In this document: positions 46,728 through 57,347 of the stretch, piece by piece
Layout: every line of letters starts with the position of its first letter
Numbering within the stretch: position 1 is the stretch's first letter
Source: Adiantum capillus-veneris
Taxonomy: Eukaryota > Streptophyta > Polypodiopsida > Polypodiales > Pteridaceae
Assembly: GCA_014529385.2 (NCBI GenBank)
Contig: CM043964.1
Coordinates: 137,773,029-137,837,028 of the forward strand
Direction of reading: 5' to 3'
Length of the DNA stretch: 64,000 bases
The notes under the pieces: generated by a model
What the model was told of the DNA's origin: nothing
The model's input: the letters and a program-made list of their open reading frames with translations, nothing else
Database searches by the model: none
Made by a program: the position numbers and the translations under genes

Positions 46728-47744
46728 CTATGAGACTACAAACTGAATATCCGGCCTCGTGTTGCATACATAAATGAGGCAGCCAACAACAGTTTGGTAA
46801 AGAGTGACATCAACAGGATTGCCAGCATCAAGTAGACTCAACTTCAAACATGTTTCCATGGGAGTGTCAATAGGTTTGCAATTCTCAAGTCCAAACTTAC
46901 ATAGCAATGTCTCTACGTAACTTTTCTGACACAAGGCAATACCACCATCACACTGCTTAAACTGTATACCCAAGTAATAATGCAACAGCCCCAAATCTTT
47001 CATCTTGAAAGTAGCATTCAACTCAGTCTTAAATTCAGCAATATGTCTCTCATTTGGTCCAGTGATCAACAAATCATCAACATAAAGAACCACAATGAGA
47101 AGTACATCACCCTCACGATTTACATACAATGTGCTTTCTGTTGGACTGTTACGAAAGCCTTGTTTGACCAAATGAGTGTCAGCTTTCTCATACCAAGCAC
47201 GAGGAGATTGCTTCAACCCATACAAAGCCTTGTTACATTTGCACACTTTGTCCTCTTGTCCTTTTATGACAAAACCGCGAGGCTGCGTTACATAAAATTC
47301 CTCAAATATGTCACCATTCAAGAAAGCAGTAACAATGTCTGATTGAAAAGACAAAGGCTCCTCAACATCATCTAAGCTAGACACAGCCGAAGCATAAAAA
47401 TCTGATGCATAAGATGCATGGCGAGAGCCTGAACGAGTACGACTAGACAAAGGTGCATCCAATTTACTGTCACGCAAAGTGTGCACCAGCCATTTTGGCA
47501 TACCTCTCGCCTGCTCATTTTCAGCCCTTTCCTCATCAAGTACATCATGTACATCTGCATCAGTAATAGGCTGATCTAGAACATTTTCAGAAACCCCCAT
47601 AGGCTGTACAGTTTCCTCATTGGAACTTACATTCGTATTTCCACCACTGAAAAGAGGCAACAAAGTGTCATAAATGTCCTGTGAGCTTACATTACTGTCT
47701 CTAGTACATGACAGCAAGGGCTGAACAGAATCTTCCACAAACAC
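46728..47744 (-). pseudogene. Copia reverse transcriptase with an N-terminal deletion
   Basis: The 338-codon frame starts in the integrase-RT linker, passes VEEPLSFQ and jumps directly to SDIVTAFLNGDIFEEFYVTQ. Copia RTs have about 110 residues between these points, including the KARLVAKGF and TFSPV motifs, so the fingers region is deleted. The rest is good: NKALYGLKQSPRAWYEK, VLYVDDLLITG (catalytic YVDD), FKMKDLGLLHYYLGIQF, PMETCLKLS, LIYVCNTRPDIQFVVS. The enzyme cannot be functional despite its long ORF. Confidence 0.85.
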
Positions 47745-47769
47745 TACATCCTGAGAAACCAGAATACGT

Positions 47770-50107
47770 TTTTTTGCGGATGATACAACTTGTAACCTTT
47801 GCTTTTAGCACTATAAGCAACAAAAATACATTTGACAGCCTTATCATCCAATTTTCTGCGTTGTGTTTGTGGCACCAAAGCATATGCCAAACAGGCAAAA
47901 ACACGCATGTGCTCAATAGAAGGCTTTCTATCATGCCATGCTTCATATGGAGTAATAGACTACAAAGCTTTCGTAGGACACCTGTTAAGTACATAAGTGG
48001 CACACATGATGGCCTCAAGCCAAAAAGAATGAGGCAAAGCTTGACTTTTGACCATACATTGTACCATTTCCGTCAGTGACCTGTTTTTCCTCTCAGCAAC
48101 ACCATTTTGCTGAGGTGTATAAGGCACTGCACATTGGTGTTTTATCCCACGACTAGCCAGAAATGCATTAAATTCATGAGACATATACTCCCTCCCTCGA
48201 TCGGAACGGAGGGTGCCCATAGTATATTTCGAGACATTTTCAGCCATAGCCAGAAATTGTTTGAAGCACATAAAAACTTCGGACTTTGCTTTAAGCGGGA
48301 ATACCCATGCATGCCTGGAGGAATCATCAATGAAAGTCACGAAGTACAGGTAATTGCCCAAGGACGGAGTTTGCATGGGCCCACAAACATCACTATGCAC
48401 AAGCTGCAACCTGCATGTGGCCCGAACTAAACCATCCTTTGGAAACTTAGAACGCTGCATCTTACCAAAAATACAGCCTTCACAAACATGTTTGACAGGT
48501 GCTTCAAGAGGCGGCAAAGAAGAAACCATATCAGATTTCTGCAAACATAGCAAACTGGCAAAATTTAGATGACCAAAACGTGCATGCCAAAGTTTTGCAT
48601 TTGAAATAGCCCTTGAATTTGCAACAACATTTGCAAAATTTTGTCCACACTTGCCATACAAAGTGATCTTATACAGCCCACGGCACAAAAGCCCAGATGC
48701 AACAATTTTATCACCAAAACTGAGATCATGAACTGTACATCTGTCATCCACAAATTTGACTACAAGTCCAAGTCTAGCAAGTGCGGATACAGACAAGAGA
48801 TTCTTCTTGATCCCAGGTACAAAAAGTGCATCAACAAGTGTGAAAGAACTGCCATTAGTAGCAGTGAGCACAATCTTTCCAACTCCCTGAACTGGATAAG
48901 AGGTGTTGTTGGCACAAGTGACTGAATTCCCATGAGGGACAGACTCGAGAGAGGTAAACAATTCACGATGTGAGGTAATGTGCTTTGTAGCACCACTGTC
49001 AAAATACCACACATGTGAATCTGCAGCAACTGACAAGCATGCATCATGGACAACAGGATTGTAAGTGCACTCTGTGCTAAAAGCCCATTCTGCATCAACA
49101 TCAACAACACAGTCTCCTTTCACAGAAGACTCAACAATGGCTGCATTTGTAGTGGAACCAACATTTGCAGTGGAACCACCCTCTTTCTTATTAGCCTCTT
49201 TGGCCTTCAACTTAGGACACGACTTGATCAAGTGATCATTGGCTTTAAAATAATGGCAACACATCTTCTTTTTGCCCTTATCACCAGAATTGCCAGACGA
49301 AGTGCTGCCAGCAAAAGCATTAGGAACAGAATTTTTGCCACTCGCAACAGAACCATAAGAAGTGACTGCATTATTGTTACCACCCTTTCTTTGAGAAGCA
49401 ATAAAATCCTGTTCAACTGCATACTGCCTAGTCTTGTTTTTTCTAGAAAGTGACTCTTGCAACAGCAATGTGCATAATGCATCAAACTTGACAACTTATG
49501 GATTTCCTTGAGTCATCAGTCTCCAAGTACTAGCAAAAGTCTGGTAGGAATCTGGTAAAGCATTAAGAACAGTCTGCACAAGGGAACTGTCTGAAATGAC
49601 TTCTCCTGCAGAAATAAGTTGCTCATTGATATCCTTGGCACTAGCAAGGAAAGTGTCCATATCATCTTCCTCATGCATAATCTTCGACTCCAGCTCTTTA
49701 TGCTGCAAAGCAATTTTAGCCTCATTGCGGCTTGCATAAAGACCTGCTAGAATATCCCAAGCCTGTTTTGCAAATTTTGCAGAATGGATGTGAGGAATAA
49801 TGGTGCGCTTCATAGACAACGCAATCAATGCATGAGCCTGCGCATCCTTAACATCCCAACAAGGTTGTTCTGCCGTAGGCAAAACAACTCTAACAGCTAT
49901 AATCCTTGCAGCAAGACCTGCAACATCCTCAACATCGCCTATATCCTCAGAACCAGGACGTACATCAATGCCATGCACAATGTTCCAGACGCCCTTTGAC
50001 ACAAGAACATGTTGCATCATATAAGCCCACATAGGGTAGTTGTCCCCATCCAACCTGTCCTCAGCAGCAAACATCTTGAACACATCTGTGTTGTTGTTGT
50101 CAGCCAT
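47770..50107 (-). pseudogene. Copia gag, protease and integrase
   Basis: One frame from 50107 to about 47770 with stops only at 49496 (TAA) and 47957 (TAG). Gag: MADNNNTDVFKMFAAEDRLD, ALIALSMKRTIIPHI, EEDDMDTFLASAKDIN. Zinc knuckle KKMCCHYFKANDHLIKSC, with the second Cys replaced by Phe. Protease: VWYFDSGATKHITSH (active DSG). Integrase zinc finger: LWHARFGHLNF and CEGCIFGKMQ. Integrase core: HSDVCGPM, TLRSDRGREY and NGVAERKNR supply the D, D and E. A homopolymer A run near 47770 marks a shift into the next frame. Apart from the two stops this part is well preserved. Confidence 0.9.
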
Positions 50108-50129
50108 GGTAAATGTTGCACCTGATGTG

Positions 50130-50174
50130 AAATGTGCAATGGAAAGATAGATAGCCCTAGAGTGTATTACTTAG
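50130..50174. repeat. Copia leader containing a partial LTR edge plus target-like sequence
   Basis: TGCAATGGAAAGATAGATAG (an LTR edge) followed by CCCTAGAG and then TGTATTACTTAGTG, which equals the sequence flanking the other LTR at 45901-45915. The full LTR then follows. Confidence 0.75.
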
Positions 50175-50314
50175 TGTGCAATGGAAAGATAGATATCCCT
50201 AGAGTGATGGGCGTATATACAATGCTCGGGGGAAAAAACCTCCTAAAGAGGGAAAAAATTCCCCGGCGGTCTTAGTGTGTTCACACACATCACTACCACA
50301 TGTATATGGTAACA
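50175..50314 (-). mobile_element. Copia 5' LTR
   Basis: 140 bases. Contains CTCGGGGGAAAAAACC and GTGTGTTCACACACATCAC, as in the partner LTR. Confidence 0.85.
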
Positions 50315-50900
50315 GCCTTTAGTGCAGAAATGAAAAATCAACGCAACACTTGGAAAGCTAGAAAGGCTCGTATGAAAGCCAGGAAGAAAGAGAGCAAACG
50401 GCTCTATCCGAGGAGCTAAAACACACAAAGGATAGATTGGAGCAATTAGAGGATCTAACTAGTTTAAGTTCACACACTGCTGCAACCATAGGGCCCAAGG
50501 AAATAGTGGAACCCAAAAGTGCAGAATCGGGAGGATCAGTACTGGTAGAAAAAGTAAATAAGCAGCTTGACGCACTTTTAAAAGCATACGAAGCCAGACT
50601 AAAAAACAACTAAAACCAAGAGCAAAGATGGATGACTTATCCATATGTGGAACTAGAAAAACAGAGGTTGGAAATGTGTCGGAAGATGATTGAAATAACC
50701 CAATCTTTGATAGAAAACCCACCTAGTAAACCTGCAAGTTGGCACGAGGTGCCAACTCCAACCCCTATCACACCAACTCTAGAGAAACAAGAAGACACAA
50801 AGAAGGGACTCACGACTACCTCAGAGTCTAAGCGGGAACTTATCATAGTGTCAAATACAACAGATGAGACATTTGATGGTTTCCAACCCAAAACATAGGT
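50315..50900 (+). pseudogene. G1 gag-pro linker after the copia insertion
   Basis: Basic then mixed frames: ARMKARKKESKRL, KHTKDRLEQLEDLTSLS, VEKVNKQLDALLKAYEARLK, then MTYPYVELEKQRLEMC and KMIEITQSLIENPPSKPASW. Helical, charged character. One stop at 50611 and one at 50896. No named domain. It continues the polyprotein towards the protease. Confidence 0.6.
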
Positions 50901-51780
50901 GGGGATGGGTAAAGAGTGTGACAGTCTAGATGACCTATGGAAGCAAATCCGGGAAGCAAATGAAGCTAATGGGATAAACTACCAAGTAAATCGTGCTGAG
51001 AAGGAGAAAAATGAGATCTTACCTCCCATTGAAGAATTTGAGGCAAGATCACAAATGAACTTTGATATGCATTTGCAAGGGAGGGACCAGGGGTCAATTA
51101 GCTCGGGACACAGCCAACCTGGCTCGCTAAAAACTCTACCCTCTTACCTAGGGGAGTATGAAGCTAAGTATGAAGTGAGAGCAATCCCATCTCAAAGATT
51201 TTCTCCCAACAGAGTAATGGATTCACAAGGGTTGATTGAGTTACTGTCCATCCCTGTGGCATGCACAATCATGTTAGCCGAACTCCTGAGGTTACGACCA
51301 AACATGTGGACCACTGTAGGCAAATGCTTAGAAAAATTTAGAGTAAAAGACCCTACCTTGAGGATTCAAGAAGGGATCAAAGAATTGGACAAGCCTCAAT
51401 TGAACACTAGGCCTGTACCTTTAAACAAGGCTGGAGAATATTGTGAGGGAGAAGATGGAAATACCACACTACCAGTAGAATTCCAGGGAGTAGTATCCAA
51501 GGCTATTCTCGGCAGTGGAGGGGGAGTCGCTATCGCCACCAAAGAAATCTGGAAAAAATGGGAAAAATCGGCTTTGAGATCAACTAGAATGAAATTGCAA
51601 CTGGAAGATGGGTTCATGGAAAAGCCTCTAGGACTTCTAGAAAAAGTAATTGTCACCTCTTGCGGAATCGAGTATGAGCATACATTTGCAATAGTTGATT
51701 TTGGCAAAAAAGAACAATTACAAGATCATCTTGGGAAGACCGTTCATGAGAAAATTAAAGATGGTACAGGATTGGGGTAA
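50899..51780 (+). pseudogene. G1 protease region, active-site aspartate lost
   Basis: A 293-codon frame. The second half is retropepsin-like: AILGSGGGVAIATKEIWKKW (51502 on) stands where gypsy proteases have LxDSGSxVNIxT, followed by EDGFMEKPLGLLEKVIVTSC and EHTFAIVDFG, typical strand and flap positions. The catalytic Asp is Gly and the following motif is altered, so the enzyme would not cleave. The first half (PSYLGEYEAKYEVRAIPS, SQGLIELLSIPVACTIMLAE) is linker of unknown role. Confidence 0.75.
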
Positions 51781-52763
51781 TGACCACATATACCTTAGGC
51801 ATGGGGAGACTACAACCAAAATATACCTAAAAGATAGCTACAAAGATGTGAACTAGACACCGGTGGAAGAGTTTGATTCGGCTACATTGGCAGGGTCCGA
51901 ACTCCCAGCATGGTTAGGGTAGAAAAAAGAGCTATGGATGTGTGGAGCTTCACATTGTGGGAGCTTGAAAAGAGAGGAACGCATCCTAGAAAGATCTATT
52001 GAAGACAAGGATTATATTCTGGAACCTTTTCCTGAAGATCCATTAGAACCTATGGAATGGGAACACATACTAGCAACGTTGGATGTCTGTGCCATTACAG
52101 ATAGTCCAACGACAAAATTTTGTGATAAAGACGGCTATGATGTGCTACCCTATTACATGGTAAACCTTGTACTAGTAGGAGATGAGAATGTAGACTCACC
52201 AGAACAAGAAGAGTTTTATGGCTTCTCTGAGCATCTGGAATTAAGTAACGATGCAGATAATGAGTGTTCAAATAGCTCAAGTGAGAGTAGAGAAACAACC
52301 GCAGATATCAAGTTTTTATGATTTTGCAAATCAACACCCTTGACGCCAGGAAAGCTATAGAAAAAAAAGATCAGAAAACAAGATTAGAGAAAACCCGATG
52401 CCCAGGATAAAAGACAAAACGCACTATCTAATGCTAATCAAGGCAGAGGATTGTGTAAAAGACAAAATATCAAGGAGATTCTCAAGAGTTCGAGGGAAAA
52501 GGACACATGAGGACATAAAACAAGCATGGAAAACTAAAACGGAAACAAATTCAAGAAAAGATCAACAATCAAAACGTGGAAAGGCAAAAGATCCAGAATG
52601 GACCAAAATGGAGCGTAAAAAGAAATACCAAGAACTTAAACGGACGTTATGAGAGATATGGACTACTGAGGTAGAAAGTGAAGGTAAGGAGGATTTAGAA
52701 AAATAAAACATGGATGTACCGTCCTACTATCGAAAATTCACCCTCTAAGACAGAAAAATCATA
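51781..52763 (+). pseudogene. G1 protease-RT linker
   Basis: Acidic frame 51938-52321 (YILEPFPEDPLEPMEWEH, LSNDADNECSNSSSESRETT) followed by a basic frame 52398-52652 (RFSRVRGKRTHEDIKQAW). Such spacers between protease and RT are common in this type of gypsy polyprotein. Stops at 52319 and 52650. No domain named. Confidence 0.5.
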
Positions 52764-54120
52764 ATGACACCACCAATAAGGGAAAGAATAAACCAGGAAT
52801 CTTACGATGGGCTGGAAAATGCAAAACGAATTGACCTCGCTGCACCAAGTGAAGAGCCTCAGCCTGTCTATATAGCAACTGATTTAGGACCTGAAGAAGA
52901 AGAAATGCTAACACAGCTTCTCAAGAAGTATAAAGATGTGTTTGCATGGTCTTACAAAGACCTCAAGGGAGTTGATCCATCAATATGCCAACATACAATT
53001 CCATTAAAAGCAGATGCCAAACCAAGCAAACAGCGTCCTTACACATATAATGACACATTCGTTAAACGAATCCAAGAAGAGATTGACAAGCTGAAGGATG
53101 CCAAATTCATCTATGAAATTGAGCATACATATTGGGTGTTGCCCATTGTGGTTGTCCCCCAAAAGAACAGAAAGTTGCGTGTGTGTGTGTGTGAACCTCA
53201 AAAAGGTAAACGCAGCAACAATACGAGATAATTATCATAGAACATGTGCTTGAGAGGGTAGCGGGAAAACAGGCCTATTCATCTCAGGATGGGTTTTTGG
53301 GATACAACCAATTGGCAATTGCAATAGAGGATCAACACAAAACCTCATTTTCCATAGAATGGGGAATATATGTGTATAGAGTTATGCCTTTTGGCCTAAC
53401 CAATGCCCCAGCCACCTTCCAAAGGTTAATGACTCATGCATTCAAAGAATACCTAAGAATATTCTTAGAAATATATATGGATGATATCTGTGTCCACACT
53501 CTTATTCCGGAAGAATACATTGACCATTTACAAAAGGTATTTGAGAAGTGCAGAACATATTGAATCTGTCTCAACCCGGAAAAGTGCATTTTTATGGTAA
53601 GGCAAGGCCGCAACTTAGAACATATTGTCTCAAGAAATGGCATAACCACTGACCTAGACAAAATTAGAGTCATAGTAGACTTGCCCAGGCCTACTAATTC
53701 CAAACAAGTACAATCTTTCATGGGACACTACGGATATTATCAAAGATTCATATATATGTATGCGGTCATTGCACGACCACTTTATCGCTTAATAGTCAGT
53801 TTTGACTGGACTGAGAAGTGTGAAACTTCATTCAAAAAGCTTAAGGAAAACCTTGTATTAGCACCTGTACTTAAAGCACCAGATTGGGAAAAGATATTCC
53901 ATGTTCACATTGATGCCTTTGCATATGCAATTTTGAGTATTCTAGCTCAACTTGGAGACGGAACAATGGATTTCCCAGTTTGTTATGCAAGCCGACAGCT
54001 AAATAGCAGAAAAGAACTATACCACCACTGAAAGAGAGGGATTAGGAATGATATATGCTGTAAAGAAATTTTGGCATTATCTCCTTGCAAACAAATTTGT
54101 GTTCTTCACAGATTAGCAAG
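52764..54120 (+). pseudogene. G1 reverse transcriptase and RNase H
   Basis: RT N-terminus: LLKKYKDVFAWSYKDLKGVD, HTIPLKADAKPSKQRPYTYN, FVKRIQEEIDKLKDAKFIYE. Stops at about 53229. RT palm: QDGFLGYNQLAIAIED, TSFSIEWGIYVYRVMPFGLT, NAPATFQRLMTHAFK, EIYMDDICVHT (catalytic YMDD), then after a TGA at 53562 ICLNPEKCIFMV and FMGHYGYYQRFI. RNase H: LAPVLKAPDWEKIFHVHIDA, FPVCYASRQLN, EREGLGMIYAVKKFWHYLLA. It copies the element RNA and degrades the hybrid. At least two stops and shifts inactivate it. It is the closest relative in the window of the antisense fragments in the array. Confidence 0.9.
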
Positions 54121-54236
54121 CTCTTCTGTATCTAGTAAATAAACCATGCAATACTGGGAGAATTGTACGCTAGCTTATTATATTGCTAGAGTTTGACTTC
54201 ACAGTGGTAGTAAAAAAAGATAAAACGCATCTATGA

Positions 54237-55001
54237 GTGCATCATCTTTCAAGGCTACAAAACAGGGAAGCTCCTGAAGGAGTCGGTGATGACAGACTTG
54301 ATGCTTATCTTTTCAATGTTGAAATGATACCCAAATGGTCTCAAAAAATTGTTAACATTCTTTCCTTTGGAGGTAGATTTGATAAAAAGGAAGAGGTGTC
54401 CAAACAACAAACATTTCAACAAAGAAAAAACTTTCAATTGATTGCCTGACGACTATACCATCTAGGCTTGGACCAAATTCTACGATTATGCATAAATCCA
54501 GAGGAATTCGAGTGTTATCTTGAGGAAGCACACATCCAAGACTGTGCATTTCATTGTTCAAAAATGAAAACACACCAAAGATTGAAACACTTAGGAGTAT
54601 ATTGGCCAACTATGTTTGCTGACACACATGCTTATGTTAACAAATGTATTATATGTAGTACCAAACAACCGGTGGATCACGCGACATTGTTTCAGGTAAC
54701 CATTGCACCTGCATGGAGTCAATATATCATTGATTTCTTAACAACAAGGACATTTCTTGAAAACATAACAAAAGCTCGACAAAGGGCTATAGAGTTGGAG
54801 GCTCGAGACTTTAATTTAATTGAAAATCAACTCTACAAGCGAGGAAAGGACAATCAACTTAGAGTTTGTGCAAGTGAAAGTGAATACCTGCTGATTCTAG
54901 AACACACACATGGAGGAATAAGTGGAGGCCATTTTTCAAGCGATAAGACGAGAAAAATTTTCTTAACCGTGGGGATATGGTGGCCTAAAAATTACATGTG
55001 A
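54237..55001 (+). pseudogene. G1 pol C-terminus with two zinc-binding motifs, integrase core missing
   Basis: After the RNase H linker (HHLSRLQNREAPEGVGDD), one H2C2-like motif reads EEAHIQDCAFHCSK, LKHLGVYWPTMFADTHAYVN and KCIICSTKQPVDHATLFQ. A linker (APAWSQYIIDFLTTRTF) leads to a second: ARDFNLIENQLYKRGKDNQL, LEHTHGGISGGHFSSDKT and VGIWWPKNYM, where the frame stops at 54999. The expected CxxC of the second motif and the whole D,D,E integrase core are absent: 55002-57340 is non-coding. The paired zinc motifs are, as I recall, typical of one group of plant gypsy elements. The truncation means the element cannot integrate on its own. Confidence 0.8.
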
Positions 55002-56290
55002 GTGTACATAGTGTGTCAAGGTGAAGTCTTTGATTTATTTTGATTTTTGGGGTTTTTTCGGGTTGACTTTGCTATTTTCCTGTTAAATTTACTAATTATT
55101 GGCATAAAAGCTTCAAAAATACAAAAAGCACGTGAAAGGCGAACGTAATGAAAAACAAAAAAGATGGGGATGATCAGTGACTATAAGACAACCCATAGTA
55201 CAGTGTGGGTGCAATTATGAGAATGCAGCGGGAGGCGTGTTGTGGCCAGATTTTGACCAAATCGTCAAAATTCTTAGAAACTGGGCAAACGGATTCCAAA
55301 TGAGGAACTTTTTGAGTATAAACCACGTTTCACAAAAAGTAAGGAGCACATGTCAAATTTCATGAAAAATGGTTCGGGGACCCCCATTATAAGATTTTTT
55401 CACTCCACTTAGAGCTCATTTCTACTATTTCACTTGTGAGAGAGAGCTCTAGCCACCTAGAGCGCACAGGACTTCCAGATATGAGAGGTAGGCTCAGCAC
55501 CTTATCCTCTTCGTGTATATTTGATGTTTTGTTGCCAAGACTAGCATAGAACTCCAACGGAGTTTGCAGGGTAGAGGCCTGTGAGCATAGGTAGCTACCT
55601 AACGGCTAACCCAATACCAACAAGACTTCATAGGGGGTTTACCCTAGCCTAGGAGACCAATCTTGGATGCCCAAAGGAGGCAAGAAAGCAACGGAGAAAA
55701 CCTTGGCATCTCAAGCCCTGCGAGAGGCCACAAAGAGGAAAATCCGGCAAAAGTCGACCGAATGATACCAAAACTCATGGGTAGGAGCTTCTCGACGAGC
55801 TCTACAAGGCTACATAGGCCACATGGCCATAAGGCGACCCAAAGGAGGCCTAAGATTTAGAAACGCCATTGGAAACACAAAGCGTCACTTGGCTCTCACA
55901 GCCAAGCGAGACGTCCGTTTGCCACCAAACTTCACGAGCGGCTTACCAAGGCCTTCAACAACCAAGTCCTATGGTGGTAGACCACTACAAATCATCGGGG
56001 GCATGCAAACGCAATCATGGGTGCTTCTAGGGCGACAAATCTCCAAACGAAGCTAAGGTGAAGCCAAAGTCAACAAGGACCATATGGCAAGGTTACCCAA
56101 GGGTTCATGAAGCTATGCTGGTCATCATCAAGAAATTTCATCGCGGAAAAGTGCTCCAAGAGTCAAAAATCGCCTCTGAGGCTCTGAAAGACAAGAAGGG
56201 AGTTTCTAACTAACCATTTGATTTTTTAATTGAAATAAGGCACAAAGGGGACTTAGGAAGGTCATATGCACATAGTAGTAGGACTTGTCC
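55002..56290. other. Non-coding part of G1 after pol
   Basis: No integrase core and no convincing frame. 55663-56056 has short plus-strand frames rich in Arg and Lys that look accidental. Confidence 0.5.
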
Positions 56291-56306
56291 AAAAAAGTGC
56301 ACAGGA

Positions 56307-57180
56307 GACATCCTACGCATAGGATGTCTCAAGGCCACTTTTGGGCACCCAACTCATCATTCAACCATACACACAGCCTCTACATGTCATTTAAATATTA
56401 TCCCTCAAGTTTCACTCCATTTGGACCAAGTTTGACCTCTTATGCATCAAAAAACGCAAAGTCAAAGCATAGAGGCAAGAAATGGTCATAGACCTATCAG
56501 AAATGATCCAAATCAAGTGAAACTTGAACCACACACTCCTCATAACATGTCAAAGCTAAGTGTGAGGTCACATCTTCAAAATCATGAAAAGACATCCTAC
56601 ACATAGTATGTTTCCAAGCTTTAAATGACCTCCAGGTGGATTTTTTGATCTTCATACATCTTTATCACATTCATACAAGCCTACCCACCAAATTTCAAGC
56701 CAAACAGATCACTTTTTGGCCTCATAGCTCAATAGATGGACTTTTCAGACTCTGAAACACTAGAAATGGTCTTCCTATCCTTAAAACTTATCCAAATCAA
56801 TTCTAAGACCATGGTGATGATCCACAAGCTATGCCCTATCACACTGACAAGTTTCATGCAATTCTGAGCAAAAACACATCCTACGCGTAGTATGTCTCCA
56901 GGGTCATTTTGACCTACTGAGCAAATTTTGACATCATGAATGTGATCAACATGCTACAAGAAGCCTACATATTAAGTTTCAAGTCATTTGGATAACATTT
57001 TCTCATCATTACAGGACATCCTACTCATTTGTACACCAAAAGCCTAAAATAGTCCAAAATGCACTTTTTGGTGTCTAAATCAAAATCCAAGCCCATAGCT
57101 GTGATGTACAAGTCATAACCTATCATCATGTCAAGTTTCAAGTCATTCTAATGAAAAAGACATCCTACGCGTAGTATGTC
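56307..57180 (+). repeat. G1 downstream palindrome array
   Basis: Same family as the leader array: starts at 56307 (arms intact, centre CGCA), 56591, 56875 and 57159, with left arm only at 57015. Several right arms read TAGTATGTC instead of TAGGATGTC. Intervals are 284, 284, 140 and 144. Flanks again include an AAGTTTCAAGTCATT type block before each copy. Confidence 0.9.
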
Positions 57181-57347
57181 TTTAGGCTTATTTTGCAGCA
57201 CAAATCCTATTGTTTTCAATTGCAGGGCATCCTTAGTCCCTCTTGAGCTCATGTTTCAATTTTCAAGTCAATTGGATAGTTAAAACTCAGTTTATCAGCT
57301 AATCTATAAAGAACGCTAACTTTGGACTACTGAGTGCAACAGGATCC

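Larger units (their letters stand above)
45914..50314 (-). mobile_element. Nested Ty1/copia element, minus strand, 4.4 kb
   Basis: LTRs of 140 bases at 45914-46053 and 50175-50314 differ at about 8 positions by eye. In element orientation the LTR starts TGTTACCATATACATG and ends CATTG(A/C)ACA. A polypurine tract CTAGGGGGGATT lies directly before the 3' LTR (46054-46066). A clear primer-binding site is not seen, and the region between the 5' LTR and gag is rearranged (see findings). Target duplication is not clean: TTAGTG occurs near both outer edges. Inserted in the gag-pro region of G1. Confidence 0.85.

Noticed and set aside
47708-48430. Plus-strand frames opposite copia integrase
   Set aside because: Antisense shadows of the well-supported minus-strand integrase and RT.
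55663-56056. Basic plus-strand frames as a missing integrase C-terminus or chromodomain
   Set aside because: No chromodomain or integrase motif can be read. Composition looks accidental.
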